Shown here piece by piece: positions 27,625-36,103 of a stretch of DNA of 64,000 nt (the stretch's first letter is position 1; each line of letters starts with the position of its first letter). This stretch comes from Nafulsella turpanensis ZLM-10 (lineage in GTDB: Bacteria; Bacteroidota; Bacteroidia; Cytophagales; Cyclobacteriaceae). Under the pieces are notes generated by a model. It was not told where the DNA came from. It worked only from the letters and a program-made list of their open reading frames with translations, and ran no database searches. The stretch lies in the NCBI RefSeq assembly GCF_000346615.1, contig NZ_ANNU01000008.1:62001-126000 (forward strand), given 5' to 3'. A program made the position numbers and the translations under genes.

Positions 27625-29268
27625 TTATTCGGTAATCCGGAACCAGTCATAATCGGCAAAGCCCGAATCATTAATTTTTTCTTCGCGGGTAGCATATAGT
27701 CCTACCTTGGCGCCTATCCAGCGGCCGGGCACGGCGGTAAATTCTTCTCCTACTTCTTTAAAGCGCTTCCCGTTTTCGCTGTAGCTGAACTGACTTTTCG
27801 CCCCTTCTTTTACTTTTACCCGCAGGTATATTTCATCACCATCTACCTTTTTAATGATTTCTTCCCTGGGCTCCGTTCCTTCATGGGCATCATCCACCAC
27901 CGTTTGTGCCAGGTAGATGCCATCTTCCTTGCTTACCAGGTGCAGGCTGGCATAATCTTCGCCCATCAACAGCAGACCGGTTCTTTCGTTCGTCAGCTCC
28001 TCGTTGGGGTGGAAGCTCAGCTTGGTAGTAGCTGTAAATTCTTCGGCAGGGAATTTCTGCAGGAGCAGGTTAGGTGCTCCCCACAGGTTGGTTGCCTCTT
28101 CCGGCAATTGGTCCGTATACAGGCGCAGACTGCCTTTTGTTGGATTCAGAAAAGCCCAGGTAGCCTCAGGGTTGGCATGCCACTGCCACTGCCTGCCCAT
28201 CTCGACCGCATTAAATTCATCAGAATCGGGCGGAGTAGCAATGGCGTAGGTTTGGCCTACATCCGGCTTTTTGTAACGGGTAACAGGCTCGCCGGTACCG
28301 TCGCCATCTTTATCCTCACCCATTACAGGCCAGCCATTTTTCCAGTTGACCGGATTCAGGTGTACCACCCGGCCATACGCTTCCTTATCCTGAAAGTGCA
28401 CAAACCAGGATTCTCCCGATGGCAGTTCTACCAGACCACCCTGGTGCGGACCATTGATGTCAGTGTCGCCTTGGTGCATGACCACCTTTTCTTCGTAAGG
28501 GCCATATACATTTTTGGAACGCAGCGCCAGTTGCCAGCCATGAGTTACCCCTCCGGCCGGGGCCAGAATATAGTAGTAGCCATTCTTTTTAAAGAACTTC
28601 GGACCCTCTACGGTGCGGTGCTCTCCGTGCCCGTCGAAAACAATGGTGCCTTCATCGAGCAGCTTTGTTCCATCGGGGCTCATTTTGTTCACGACCAGAA
28701 TGCTTTTAATACCTGCCCGGCTGCCTGCATAGGCATGTACGAGATAGGCATTGCCATCATCATCCCAGAGCGGACTGGGGTCAATCAGGCCTTTGCCCTC
28801 CTGTACCAGCACAGGCTCCTCCCAGGGGCCGACAGGGTCTTTGGCTTTGACCATATAAATGCCAAAATCAGGGTCGCCATAATAGATATAGTACTCACCA
28901 TTGTGGTAGCGGATGGAAGGCGCCCATACGCCATTGCCATGCTGTGGCTTGGAGAAGTGCTCAAAAGGCGGCTGGCGGTCCAGGGCATGGCCAATCAATT
29001 TCCAGTTCACCAGATCTTTGGAGTGCAGAATAGGCAGGCCCGGTACCGCATTAAAACTGGAGGCCGTCATATAGAAGTCGTCCCCTACCCTTACCACATC
29101 CGGGTCGGAATAATCGGCATGGAGAATGGGATTGATATAGGTTCCATCGCCCTGGTCGGCCACCCATACTTCCGAAACAGGGGCTTTTTGCTCCTGCGCA
29201 AACCCGGCCATTCCTAAAGTGCTCAGGAAAAGAGTGCCGCAGAGGGTATATAGGTTCTTTTGCATCAT
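27625..29268 (-). CDS. GH43 glycosidase with C-terminal beta-sandwich
   Basis: 547 residues with a cleavable signal peptide. The N-terminal five-bladed propeller has the GH43 triad: HADYSDPDVVRVGD (base Asp), IDPSPLWDDDG (pKa-modulating Asp) and RTVEGPKFFKK (acid Glu). Residues about 355-547 form the GH43 C-terminal concanavalin-like domain (EFNAVEMGRQWQWHANPE). GH43 enzymes release arabinose, xylose or galactose; in a pectin operon arabinan or galactan side chains are the likely targets. It sits between CE8 and GH28 genes. Confidence 0.93.
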   Translation of the reverse strand: MMQKNLYTLCGTLFLSTLGMAGFAQEQKAPVSEVWVADQGDGTYINPILHADYSDPDVVRVGDDFYMTASSFNAVPGLPILHSKDLVNWKLIGHALDRQPPFEHFSKPQHGNGVWAPSIRYHNGEYYIYYGDPDFGIYMVKAKDPVGPWEEPVLVQEGKGLIDPSPLWDDDGNAYLVHAYAGSRAGIKSILVVNKMSPDGTKLLDEGTIVFDGHGEHRTVEGPKFFKKNGYYYILAPAGGVTHGWQLALRSKNVYGPYEEKVVMHQGDTDINGPHQGGLVELPSGESWFVHFQDKEAYGRVVHLNPVNWKNGWPVMGEDKDGDGTGEPVTRYKKPDVGQTYAIATPPDSDEFNAVEMGRQWQWHANPEATWAFLNPTKGSLRLYTDQLPEEATNLWGAPNLLLQKFPAEEFTATTKLSFHPNEELTNERTGLLLMGEDYASLHLVSKEDGIYLAQTVVDDAHEGTEPREEIIKKVDGDEIYLRVKVKEGAKSQFSYSENGKRFKEVGEEFTAVPGRWIGAKVGLYATREEKINDSGFADYDWFRITE

Positions 29269-29300
29269 AACTTTTTTCTGTTTTCAATCAGTTCCTTCAT

Positions 29301-30335
29301 CTATTCGACAGCCGCGTCCGGTCCTGCGGCGAGTCGTTCTTCCGGATTCCAGCCGTCGAAAATCTTGATGATGGCATAATCCTCCAGCTCTTCTTCGGTT
29401 AACTGGTGCGACCATTCTACCCGTTCTTCCGGCGCAGCGCCGGGACCACTAGAATTGTATTCGGCATAAAAAGCCGTTTTTTCGGCATGGGGTTTATCCC
29501 AGTTATGCCAGCCTTCGGGCCGGATGTGCTCACCCATCTCGGTATTGATGAATACCGTTTTGGCATAAGGCCGCCAGGGCCGCCCCAGGTAAAAAGAATC
29601 CTCCGGCGCATTGGTGGTGAGCCTGCAGTCGATGAATACGAAGCCATATGGCTCTCCCTCTTCAGTAGAGGCAGCTGTTATATAGCTTCCGCCTTTCTTA
29701 CTGAATATTTCGCAGTTTTCGAAAACGGCAGTCGACCAGCCGAAGATAAAGTCGGTAGTCCCTTCGATATAGCAATCTCTGTAGTACTGGCGGCTATCGC
29801 GCCCATGCGGATATAATGTATCCTGATTGCCCAGGAAGCGACAATTGTTAAAAATAACTTTATCGCCATCGACCCGAACTGCTACGGCCTGCCCTACCGG
29901 ACCGGCTGAATTTTCGAAGGTGATGTTTTCGGCAGTAAATTCATCGCCAAACACATAAAAGCTGGTGGAGCCGGTAGTTCCCATTTCTTCTCCGAAAATA
30001 TTCTCTTTAGAAGCGAAATCATCGTGGGTAATAATGGTTTTCTCCACATCCTCCCCTATCATCCAGACTTTTGTTTTGGAAGTAGGTAGAATGAGCTTTT
30101 CCTTGTACACCCCATTTTTTATAAAAATGGTGGTAGTTGCTTTGCGGAAATCCGGCACAGCCATAATGGCCTCCTGCACGCTGGTAAAATCGCCACTGCC
30201 ATCTTTCGCTACCACAAAGTCATAGTCCTGGGCCTGCAGCTGTAAACAGCCGAAGCACAGCACTACAACTAGTGTGAAGAGGTTCTTTAGTAGCTTAAAA
30301 GGCATATTGGGCATTACTTTAGTCAGCGTTTTCAT
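29301..30335 (-). CDS. Pectin methylesterase (CE8), second copy
   Basis: 344 residues with a signal peptide ending LQAQ. CE8 motifs: IFIKNGVYKEKLILP, GPVGQAVAVR, LGNQDTLYP, YIEGTTDFIFG and YLGRPWRPYA. Compared with the CE8 at 23957 the QD motif reads GNQDT instead of GDQDT. The reading frame overlaps the end of the GH105 gene by 17 bp; a start at 30314 would avoid the overlap. It acts on methyl-esterified galacturonan outside the inner membrane. Confidence 0.93.
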   Translation of the reverse strand: MKTLTKVMPNMPFKLLKNLFTLVVVLCFGCLQLQAQDYDFVVAKDGSGDFTSVQEAIMAVPDFRKATTTIFIKNGVYKEKLILPTSKTKVWMIGEDVEKTIITHDDFASKENIFGEEMGTTGSTSFYVFGDEFTAENITFENSAGPVGQAVAVRVDGDKVIFNNCRFLGNQDTLYPHGRDSRQYYRDCYIEGTTDFIFGWSTAVFENCEIFSKKGGSYITAASTEEGEPYGFVFIDCRLTTNAPEDSFYLGRPWRPYAKTVFINTEMGEHIRPEGWHNWDKPHAEKTAFYAEYNSSGPGAAPEERVEWSHQLTEEELEDYAIIKIFDGWNPEERLAAGPDAAVE

Positions 30336-31560
30336 TATTCAGCTCTTCCATCAGCATGGAAGCCATAATAAAGGGCCCAACCCCTTTAGGGTCATTATCG
30401 CGTATAGGTTCGCTGAGGTAGTATTCATAAGTACCACTGCGGTAAGGGTCGCCGCCCAGGCCGGAAACAGATACCACATCGGTGAGGCTTACATCGCCAT
30501 CTTCTTCATACTCAATAAACTCCTTCAGTATCCCCTGGTAGCCTTCTTTAGCATCGGCCAGATACTTATCGTCGATGTAATCATTTTTAACAGCTTTGGC
30601 CAGGAAGTAGACAAACATGCTGGAGGCAGAGGCCTCGAGATAGTTGCCTTCACGCCCTCCATATTCGGGTACCTGCCACCAAAGGCCGGTTTCAGGATCC
30701 TGGTAATTCACAATCGCATCGGCCATTTTCTGAACGATATTCAGGATTTCATCGCGCTTCGGGTGGTCTTCGGGGAAGTAATCCAGCACATCGACCAGAG
30801 CCATGGCATACCAGCCCATGGCGCGGCCCCATGCCTCAGGAGAGCGGCCGGTTTCAGGGTCAGCCCACTTTTGTTCGCGGCTTTCATCCCAGCCATGGTG
30901 CCAGAGGCCTTTTTCTTCATTCCAGGTATACTTGTCAACCAGGATAATCTGGTTTGCTACATCGTCGTAAAGGGCAGGTTCATTAAATTCCGTGGCATAT
31001 TTAGCCAGGAAAGGAGACGCCATATAGAGGCCGTCGAGCCACATTTGGTGCGGGTAGCGCTTTTTATGCCAAAAGCCTCCTTCGGAAGTGCGGGGATGTT
31101 CGCGCATTTGCTTACGAAGTAATTCTACTGCATTGCGGTATTTCTCATCGCCGGTTTCTTTATAGAGCTCTATGAGGAATTTACCTGGGTTTACCCGGTC
31201 TATATTATAATCGTCTAACTCATAGGTTTTAATGCTGGTGCCATCTTCATTCAGCATGAAGTCGGCGTAATTTTTTATATACTCAAGGTAGCGCTCATCG
31301 CCGGTTTTTTCATATACTTTATTCAGGGCGGTCATCATGAGGCCGTGAGTATACTCCCATTTTGGTTTTTCATTAAAGTCGATATCCCAGCCCTCGGGGT
31401 TTCTCTCCATATCTGAAAGCGCCATCTGCACGTAGAGAGGTTCTTCGGCGGTTTCAACTGCAGCATCAGTGGCATCGGCTGTTTCAGCCGTATCGTTTCC
31501 GGAGCTACAGGCGGTGCCGAACAAGAGAAGTATCGGTAAAGCGTAGGTGGTCAGTTTCAT
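30319..31560 (-). CDS. GH105 unsaturated rhamnogalacturonyl/galacturonyl hydrolase, lipoprotein
   Basis: 413 residues with a lipobox (FGTAC, Cys18). It is an (alpha/alpha)6-barrel of the YteR/YesR type, with WEYTHGLMMTALNKVYEKTG, YPHQMWLDGLYMASPFLA (catalytic Asp region) and GRAMGWYAMALVDVL. It hydrolyses the unsaturated uronyl end left by pectate or rhamnogalacturonan lyases, and its product feeds KduI/KduD. As a lipoprotein it most likely acts on oligomers on the periplasmic face. It follows the PL1 pair on the transcript. Confidence 0.93.
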   Translation of the reverse strand: MKLTTYALPILLLFGTACSSGNDTAETADATDAAVETAEEPLYVQMALSDMERNPEGWDIDFNEKPKWEYTHGLMMTALNKVYEKTGDERYLEYIKNYADFMLNEDGTSIKTYELDDYNIDRVNPGKFLIELYKETGDEKYRNAVELLRKQMREHPRTSEGGFWHKKRYPHQMWLDGLYMASPFLAKYATEFNEPALYDDVANQIILVDKYTWNEEKGLWHHGWDESREQKWADPETGRSPEAWGRAMGWYAMALVDVLDYFPEDHPKRDEILNIVQKMADAIVNYQDPETGLWWQVPEYGGREGNYLEASASSMFVYFLAKAVKNDYIDDKYLADAKEGYQGILKEFIEYEEDGDVSLTDVVSVSGLGGDPYRSGTYEYYLSEPIRDNDPKGVGPFIMASMLMEELNNENAD

Positions 31561-31632
31561 GCTATTCTGTTTTTATATCTTTTAGGTTGTTTCTTCATTC
31601 AAATGCCGCAAGTGAACGCAGCAGTACTTTAT

Positions 31633-33006
31633 TTATTTTCGCGCTACCAGCCCGTTCAGGTACACTTCTATATTGGTGTAATTTTCGTCCAGGGTATAAG
31701 CGGCGGCATCGGCTGGCTTGGTTGGATTTAGCCCATTGGCGGTTTCCCAGGCATCAGGCATTCCGTCCCTATCTTTATCGGCTGGTGCTTCGCCTTTTTC
31801 AAGTTCCGGCCAGCCACCCACCTGTTCTTCTGAATCGATAATGCCATTGCCTTCCACGCCATAAGTGGCGGTGCCGGTCCTTACCTCTTCCACCACCCGC
31901 TGGTCAACGGCATCGCGGCGGTAGCTGGCGCCGGCATGGGCGAGCACTTCGGCATAAGCCTCTTCGGGCGATTGGGTTGGAATAGCTACTACCGGAACAG
32001 GCTCCTGAACCAGTGCCTCCTGGCTTGGCTCTCCATCCACACCCTTGGTATTATCGGCAATAACTTCCGGAAAGCCGGCTACATAATTGCCGGCTACATA
32101 GAAGCGGCTCTCCGGGTCCCATATTTCCACAATACGCCGCTCCACGTTCTCCTGTGTGGCCGGCCCTGGCTTGTAGTAGTTATTCACCATATTATAATTG
32201 CCCTTTTCGCCACCGTAAGAGCTGTTGGAACGCCAGTTGTAAATAACATTGTTGCGGAAATCGGCCACTTCCAATTCGGGCTTGTCTTCCAGGGCAGTGC
32301 GGGCACCATTGAAGCGAGGATTGCGACTCTGGTGGTGGGCCAGCAGGTTGTGGTGAAAGCTGGCACCTTTTCCGCCCCAAATGCCCCCATAGCCATGCTC
32401 TCCTTTGGAATGCACAGAATTGTTGAGGCTTTCGCTGATGATGCTCCACTGCAGGGTAAAATCCTTATTATCGTAAAAAGAAGCGCTCTCATCGGTCCCC
32501 CAGCTAAAGGAGCTGTGGTCGACAATAATATCTTCCTGCCCTATGATGCTGATGCCGTCATCTTCCATTTTTCTTTCGTCGCCCATACGGGAGCGGATAT
32601 AGCGGATAATAACATTGCCGTCATTCACCTTCAGGGGATAGTTCTTCAGGGTAATGCCTTCGCCCGGCGCAGATTGCCCGGCTATGGTAAGGTCACCATA
32701 GTTTACGTTGAGGATGGATTCCAGCGGAATGGTTCCTGAAACGGCAAACACAACAGTGCGGGGCTCCTCCATTTCAAGGGCTTCGCGCAGACTGCCGGGG
32801 CCACTGTCGTTGAGGTTGCTTACCACCACTACTTTTCCGCCGCGGCCGCCGGTAGTAAACTTTCCAAAGCCTTCCGCACCCGGAAAAGCCAGCACTTTGG
32901 TGCTATCCGTCAACCCGGTAGCTGCCGTTTGGGAAGTTCCTTCTGTACAGGCGGTAAAAACCGCCAGCTGAAGACTTAGTCCAAAAATAAATGCCCTGTT
33001 TAACAT
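31633..33006 (-). CDS. Pectate lyase PL1 lipoprotein, tandem copy 2
   Basis: 457 residues with a lipobox (FTAC, Cys20). The PL1 start FPGAEGFGKFTTGGRGG is followed by NLNDSGPGSLREAL, IIVDHSSFSWGTDES and HGYGGIWGGKGASFHHNLLA, with NPRFNGAR near the catalytic Arg region. Residues about 410-457 form a tail with DRDGMPDAWETANGL and YTNIEVYLNGLV, repeated in the other PL1 proteins here. It cleaves demethylated galacturonan by beta-elimination. It is the neighbour and close relative of the PL1 gene at 33057. Confidence 0.93.
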   Translation of the reverse strand: MLNRAFIFGLSLQLAVFTACTEGTSQTAATGLTDSTKVLAFPGAEGFGKFTTGGRGGKVVVVSNLNDSGPGSLREALEMEEPRTVVFAVSGTIPLESILNVNYGDLTIAGQSAPGEGITLKNYPLKVNDGNVIIRYIRSRMGDERKMEDDGISIIGQEDIIVDHSSFSWGTDESASFYDNKDFTLQWSIISESLNNSVHSKGEHGYGGIWGGKGASFHHNLLAHHQSRNPRFNGARTALEDKPELEVADFRNNVIYNWRSNSSYGGEKGNYNMVNNYYKPGPATQENVERRIVEIWDPESRFYVAGNYVAGFPEVIADNTKGVDGEPSQEALVQEPVPVVAIPTQSPEEAYAEVLAHAGASYRRDAVDQRVVEEVRTGTATYGVEGNGIIDSEEQVGGWPELEKGEAPADKDRDGMPDAWETANGLNPTKPADAAAYTLDENYTNIEVYLNGLVARK

Positions 33007-33056
33007 CCGCTTCTTAATTTTTCGTCTACCGCTCTCCGCCTCTATTCCTGCTTTCT

Positions 33057-34478
33057 TTAATTCTCGAGAGGTCCCTCCGGCGCTACCAGGCCGTTAAAAT
33101 AAACCTCAATATTCGTGTAGTCTTCGTCTAGTGTAAATTCCACCGCATCGGCCGCATTATCCGGGTTAAGGCCTTTTTCCTCTTCCCATATATCCGGAAT
33201 TCCGTCCGTGTCTTTGTCAGCCGGGCCTTTTACTTCCTCCAGTTCCGGCCAGCCGCCTACCTCAGTCTGGGTATCGATAATTCCGTTATCTCCGTAGGCC
33301 GCCGTACCCGTACGGGTTTCTTCTACAATCCGCTGGTCTACCGGATCGCGGTACAGGCTGGCGCCGGCTTCGGCCAATACCTGCTCATAAGCTTCCGTGG
33401 CAGGCTGATCCCCTATCGGCACTACCGGAAAAGGAGTATCTACCAGGGCCACTTCAGGCTCTGCATCTTCCACATCTACGCCCCGCCAGTTTTCCTGAGT
33501 TACTTCCGGGAAGCCTTCTACATAATTGCCCGATACATAAAACTTTCCGTAAGGGTCGTAAGGCTCCACTATACGGTTTCGCTTCTCTTCTTCGGTGGCA
33601 GGACCAGGCTTGTAGTAATTGCCTACCATATTGTATCGACCTTTTTCGCCACCATAAACATTGTTATCGGCCCAGTTGTAGAGCACATTGTTGCGGAAGT
33701 CGACCAGCTCTCCAGCCTCATTTTCGGTGGTCTCGGAGCCGCTGAAGCGAGGTGTACGGCTTTTGAGATGAGCCAGCAGGTTATGGTGGAAGCTTGCACC
33801 TCTTCCACCCCAGATGCCTCCATAACCATGCGCACCTTTTTCGTGAACCGACTCATTAAGGCTCTCACCTATGATGCTCCACTGCAGGGTAAAATTTTCA
33901 TTGTCATAAAAAGATGCTCCTTCATCGGTGCCCCAGCTCGAGGAAATATGATCTATGATAATGTCTTTCTGCTCATCAGCACTAATGGCATCGCCCTGAT
34001 AAGCCGCTTCGTCGCCCATGCGGAAACGGAGATAACGCACAATCACATTATCGCCTTTAATTTTCATGGGATAGTTCTTAAGCGTAATACCAGGACCAGG
34101 CGCCGTTTGCCCGGCAATTGTCACATTTCCTTCGTTGATATCGAGTGAAGATTCCAGTTCAATGGTGCCGGATACATCAAATACAATGGTGCGGGGAACA
34201 TCCATCCGCAGTCCTTTGCGCAGGCTGCCGGGGCCACTATCGTTGAGGTTAGTCACTACATAAACCACTCCACCACGGCCGCCTGTGGTATATTTGCCAA
34301 AGCCTTCTGCTCCGGGAAAGGCCAGTACTTTTTCTTCATCCGCACGCACCAGTTCGGTAGTTGCTTCTTCATCAGCCTCTACTGTTGTTACCGAAGCCTG
34401 CTCTGTACAAGCCGTTAAACCGGCCAGCTGAACAACACCAAAACCCAGGAGGGCCAACTTTAACATTTTTACTTTCAT
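33057..34478 (-). CDS. Pectate lyase PL1 lipoprotein, tandem copy 1
   Basis: 473 residues with a lipobox (LTAC, Cys24). PL1 features: FPGAEGFGKYTTGGRGG, NLNDSGPGSLRKGL, IIIDHISSSWGTDEGASFYD and HGYGGIWGGRGASFHHNLLA. A C-terminal tail DTDGIPDIWEEEKGL with YTNIEVYFNGLV closes the protein. The 50-bp gap to the next PL1 gene and their high similarity indicate a tandem duplication followed by divergence. Both copies are membrane-anchored, unlike the T9SS-tailed PL1 at 39351. Confidence 0.93.
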   Translation of the reverse strand: MKVKMLKLALLGFGVVQLAGLTACTEQASVTTVEADEEATTELVRADEEKVLAFPGAEGFGKYTTGGRGGVVYVVTNLNDSGPGSLRKGLRMDVPRTIVFDVSGTIELESSLDINEGNVTIAGQTAPGPGITLKNYPMKIKGDNVIVRYLRFRMGDEAAYQGDAISADEQKDIIIDHISSSWGTDEGASFYDNENFTLQWSIIGESLNESVHEKGAHGYGGIWGGRGASFHHNLLAHLKSRTPRFSGSETTENEAGELVDFRNNVLYNWADNNVYGGEKGRYNMVGNYYKPGPATEEEKRNRIVEPYDPYGKFYVSGNYVEGFPEVTQENWRGVDVEDAEPEVALVDTPFPVVPIGDQPATEAYEQVLAEAGASLYRDPVDQRIVEETRTGTAAYGDNGIIDTQTEVGGWPELEEVKGPADKDTDGIPDIWEEEKGLNPDNAADAVEFTLDEDYTNIEVYFNGLVAPEGPLEN

Positions 34479-34524
34479 CCGTTTTAATTCTTTTCTGTTT
34501 CCTGGAACCTCAATATTCCTTTTT

Positions 34525-35796
34525 CTATTTCGTTGTACTTACCTCTACAGGCCTCGCCAGCTCCATCGCCTTTTTGTTCAGGTATTCCATGAATTCCTGC
34601 TCATTCCTGATTCCTTCTTTTTCCAGCTCCCATGCAGCCAGAAAGTAATAGTCCAGCTTTCCCTGGTTTGGCTTAAGTTTTACAACATGGCTGTACTCAT
34701 CTTCCGTAAAGCCAATAAAATCTTTCGGCCGAAAAAGAACCGCCAGCCCTACATTATCTTTATTCAGGCTTTGCGGACCATAGGTAGCCAGGTAACCAAA
34801 TGCTTTTTCACTGCCTTTGCTTTGATGGAGCTTCGTTGATGGATCTTTCGTTAAACCTGTACTGAGGTTTTCCGGTGAACCTTTTACCTCCAGCCGGTTA
34901 TGGGTAAGCCGACTACCGGCATGGATGCTTAAAAGAGATTGTACATCCAATTCCTGCTGGTTTACATTCCAGCCGTAGTAATTTGTTTTGACAGAGGAGT
35001 AGACTGGACCATTTTCAGTAATAACGGTGATGATACTATCTGTATCATCGATACGATTAGCCTGCCCGTTGTGAAACAGGGCTATGGAACCTACACCCAG
35101 GGCTTTTCCAACCTTGAGAATATCCATTCCCCATGGTTGCATTTCATGATAGGAGTCGAATCCATCGAGGCCCACCTGCTGCAACACCATTTCATCAGTT
35201 TTCTTGCCGAACACATCTATACCATTGCGCCAGTCGAGGTAATAACGGTAGCCTACTTTATCGGATTCCCATCCGGGACCTTCATAACGGATATAATACG
35301 AGTGGTCGGTATGTTCGTCCGGTACGCGCAGTGAGTCTACATTCTGAAATTCCCCACCTATGTATTTATTGTCTTTAAAATAGCCACCTGTTTTGTGAGA
35401 TACTTCCGCCTGCGTGCGTTTAGGGTAATCGCGTTTTACCACGCCCTCTTCTGCATAGCGAATGTTAAGCTTCTTCGTTTCTTTTGCCTTTAGCTGGTCA
35501 AGAACAAAAGCAAGACCTGCTCGGCCTGGTTCGGTGATATACTGGCTGGGAATTTCTGCTTCGCCGGCCATAACCACAAAGGCCTCAGGGTTGAAGGAAG
35601 TTGCCTGTTTGAGCAAAGCTTCTTCCGGGAGGAAGATCATTACCTCCTGCCTCTCATACTGAAGAGGATTTTTAACCTCCACATTAAATGACTGCGGAAA
35701 TACCTGCTCAGGATTTTGGGCAAAAGTAGAAGACATGCACCAAATCATCAGGATGAATAAAAAGGGTGCCATGGAATGATACTTTAGTTTCATCAT
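34525..35796 (-). CDS. DUF4861-family secreted protein
   Basis: 423 residues with a cleavable signal peptide ending STFAQ. It matches DUF4861: an N-terminal sandwich (VEVKNPLQYERQEVMIFLPE), then RYYLDWRNGIDVFGKKTDEMVLQ and EMQPWGMDILKVGKALGVGSIALF, and a C-terminal LDYYFLAAWELEKEGI. The family recurs in Bacteroidota pectin and other acidic-polysaccharide loci, but I know of no settled activity. It is the first gene of the 15-gene enzyme run, which makes an enzyme role on uronate oligomers plausible. No catalytic residues can be named. Confidence 0.82.
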   Translation of the reverse strand: MMKLKYHSMAPFLFILMIWCMSSTFAQNPEQVFPQSFNVEVKNPLQYERQEVMIFLPEEALLKQATSFNPEAFVVMAGEAEIPSQYITEPGRAGLAFVLDQLKAKETKKLNIRYAEEGVVKRDYPKRTQAEVSHKTGGYFKDNKYIGGEFQNVDSLRVPDEHTDHSYYIRYEGPGWESDKVGYRYYLDWRNGIDVFGKKTDEMVLQQVGLDGFDSYHEMQPWGMDILKVGKALGVGSIALFHNGQANRIDDTDSIITVITENGPVYSSVKTNYYGWNVNQQELDVQSLLSIHAGSRLTHNRLEVKGSPENLSTGLTKDPSTKLHQSKGSEKAFGYLATYGPQSLNKDNVGLAVLFRPKDFIGFTEDEYSHVVKLKPNQGKLDYYFLAAWELEKEGIRNEQEFMEYLNKKAMELARPVEVSTTK

Positions 35797-35974
35797 TGTT
35801 TCTTAATCAAGAAGCAGAGAAGAGAAGAATGGCCAGTATTGAAAAGAGATAAAAAGAGGAATAAATTAAAGAAGGACTTCTCTCCTTGCGGGAGAAAAGC
35901 ACCCTTCTCTAATTAACATATTGGCATAAATTCTACCCAAAAAAAATTTTTTAAACTATTGGATAGAGGTGTGA

Positions 35975-35992
35975 AGGAAAAGTGCTTTTCCT
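35975..35992. promoter_or_regulatory. Palindrome AGGAAAAG-TG-CTTTTCCT
   Basis: Two 8-bp arms are exact complements around a central TG, about 180 bp before the DUF4861 start. It is a candidate operator, or a tight hairpin in the leader, for the operon that lacks the common LacI-type box. Confidence 0.4.
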
Positions 35993-36046
35993 GAACATCC
36001 GTTCGTGCACTTTACAGCTCTTCCTTTTTATTTATTTTGCCTGTTT

Positions 36047-36088
36047 TAAAAATGTACGGGTACTCCTGTAAACAGGAATCCCGTACAT
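36047..36088 (-). terminator. Intrinsic terminator after the IPT/TIG lipoprotein gene
   Basis: On the minus strand ATGTACGGG and CCCGTACAT (36080-36088 and 36052-36060) form a 9-bp stem; an inner CCTG/CAGG pair closes the loop. Five Ts follow on that strand. It separates the surface-binding genes from the enzyme operon. Confidence 0.85.
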
Positions 36089-36103
36089 CAGAACAAGCTG
36101 ATA

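Larger units (their letters stand above)
35797..36103. other. Control region ahead of the degradative operon (307 bp)
   Basis: No gene is seen. It holds a terminator for the upstream unit (36047-36088), a near-perfect 18-bp palindrome (35975-35992), and an A/T tract around 35940-35953. No copy of the GCAATCGATTGC operator is present. A promoter for the 15-gene run is expected here, but no exact TAnnTTTG box was found on the minus strand. Confidence 0.6.

Noticed and set aside
27883-29217. 444-codon open frame antisense to the GH43 gene
   Set aside because: It lies wholly inside a well-supported GH43 coding sequence with intact catalytic motifs. Its translation has no recognisable domain and a composition typical of an antisense frame.
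30274-31122. 282-codon frame antisense to GH105
   Set aside because: Shadow of the GH105 and CE8 genes; no domain seen.
31936-32739. 267-codon frame antisense to PL1
   Set aside because: Antisense shadow of the lyase, and a similar shorter frame opposes the neighbouring PL1 because the sequences are related.
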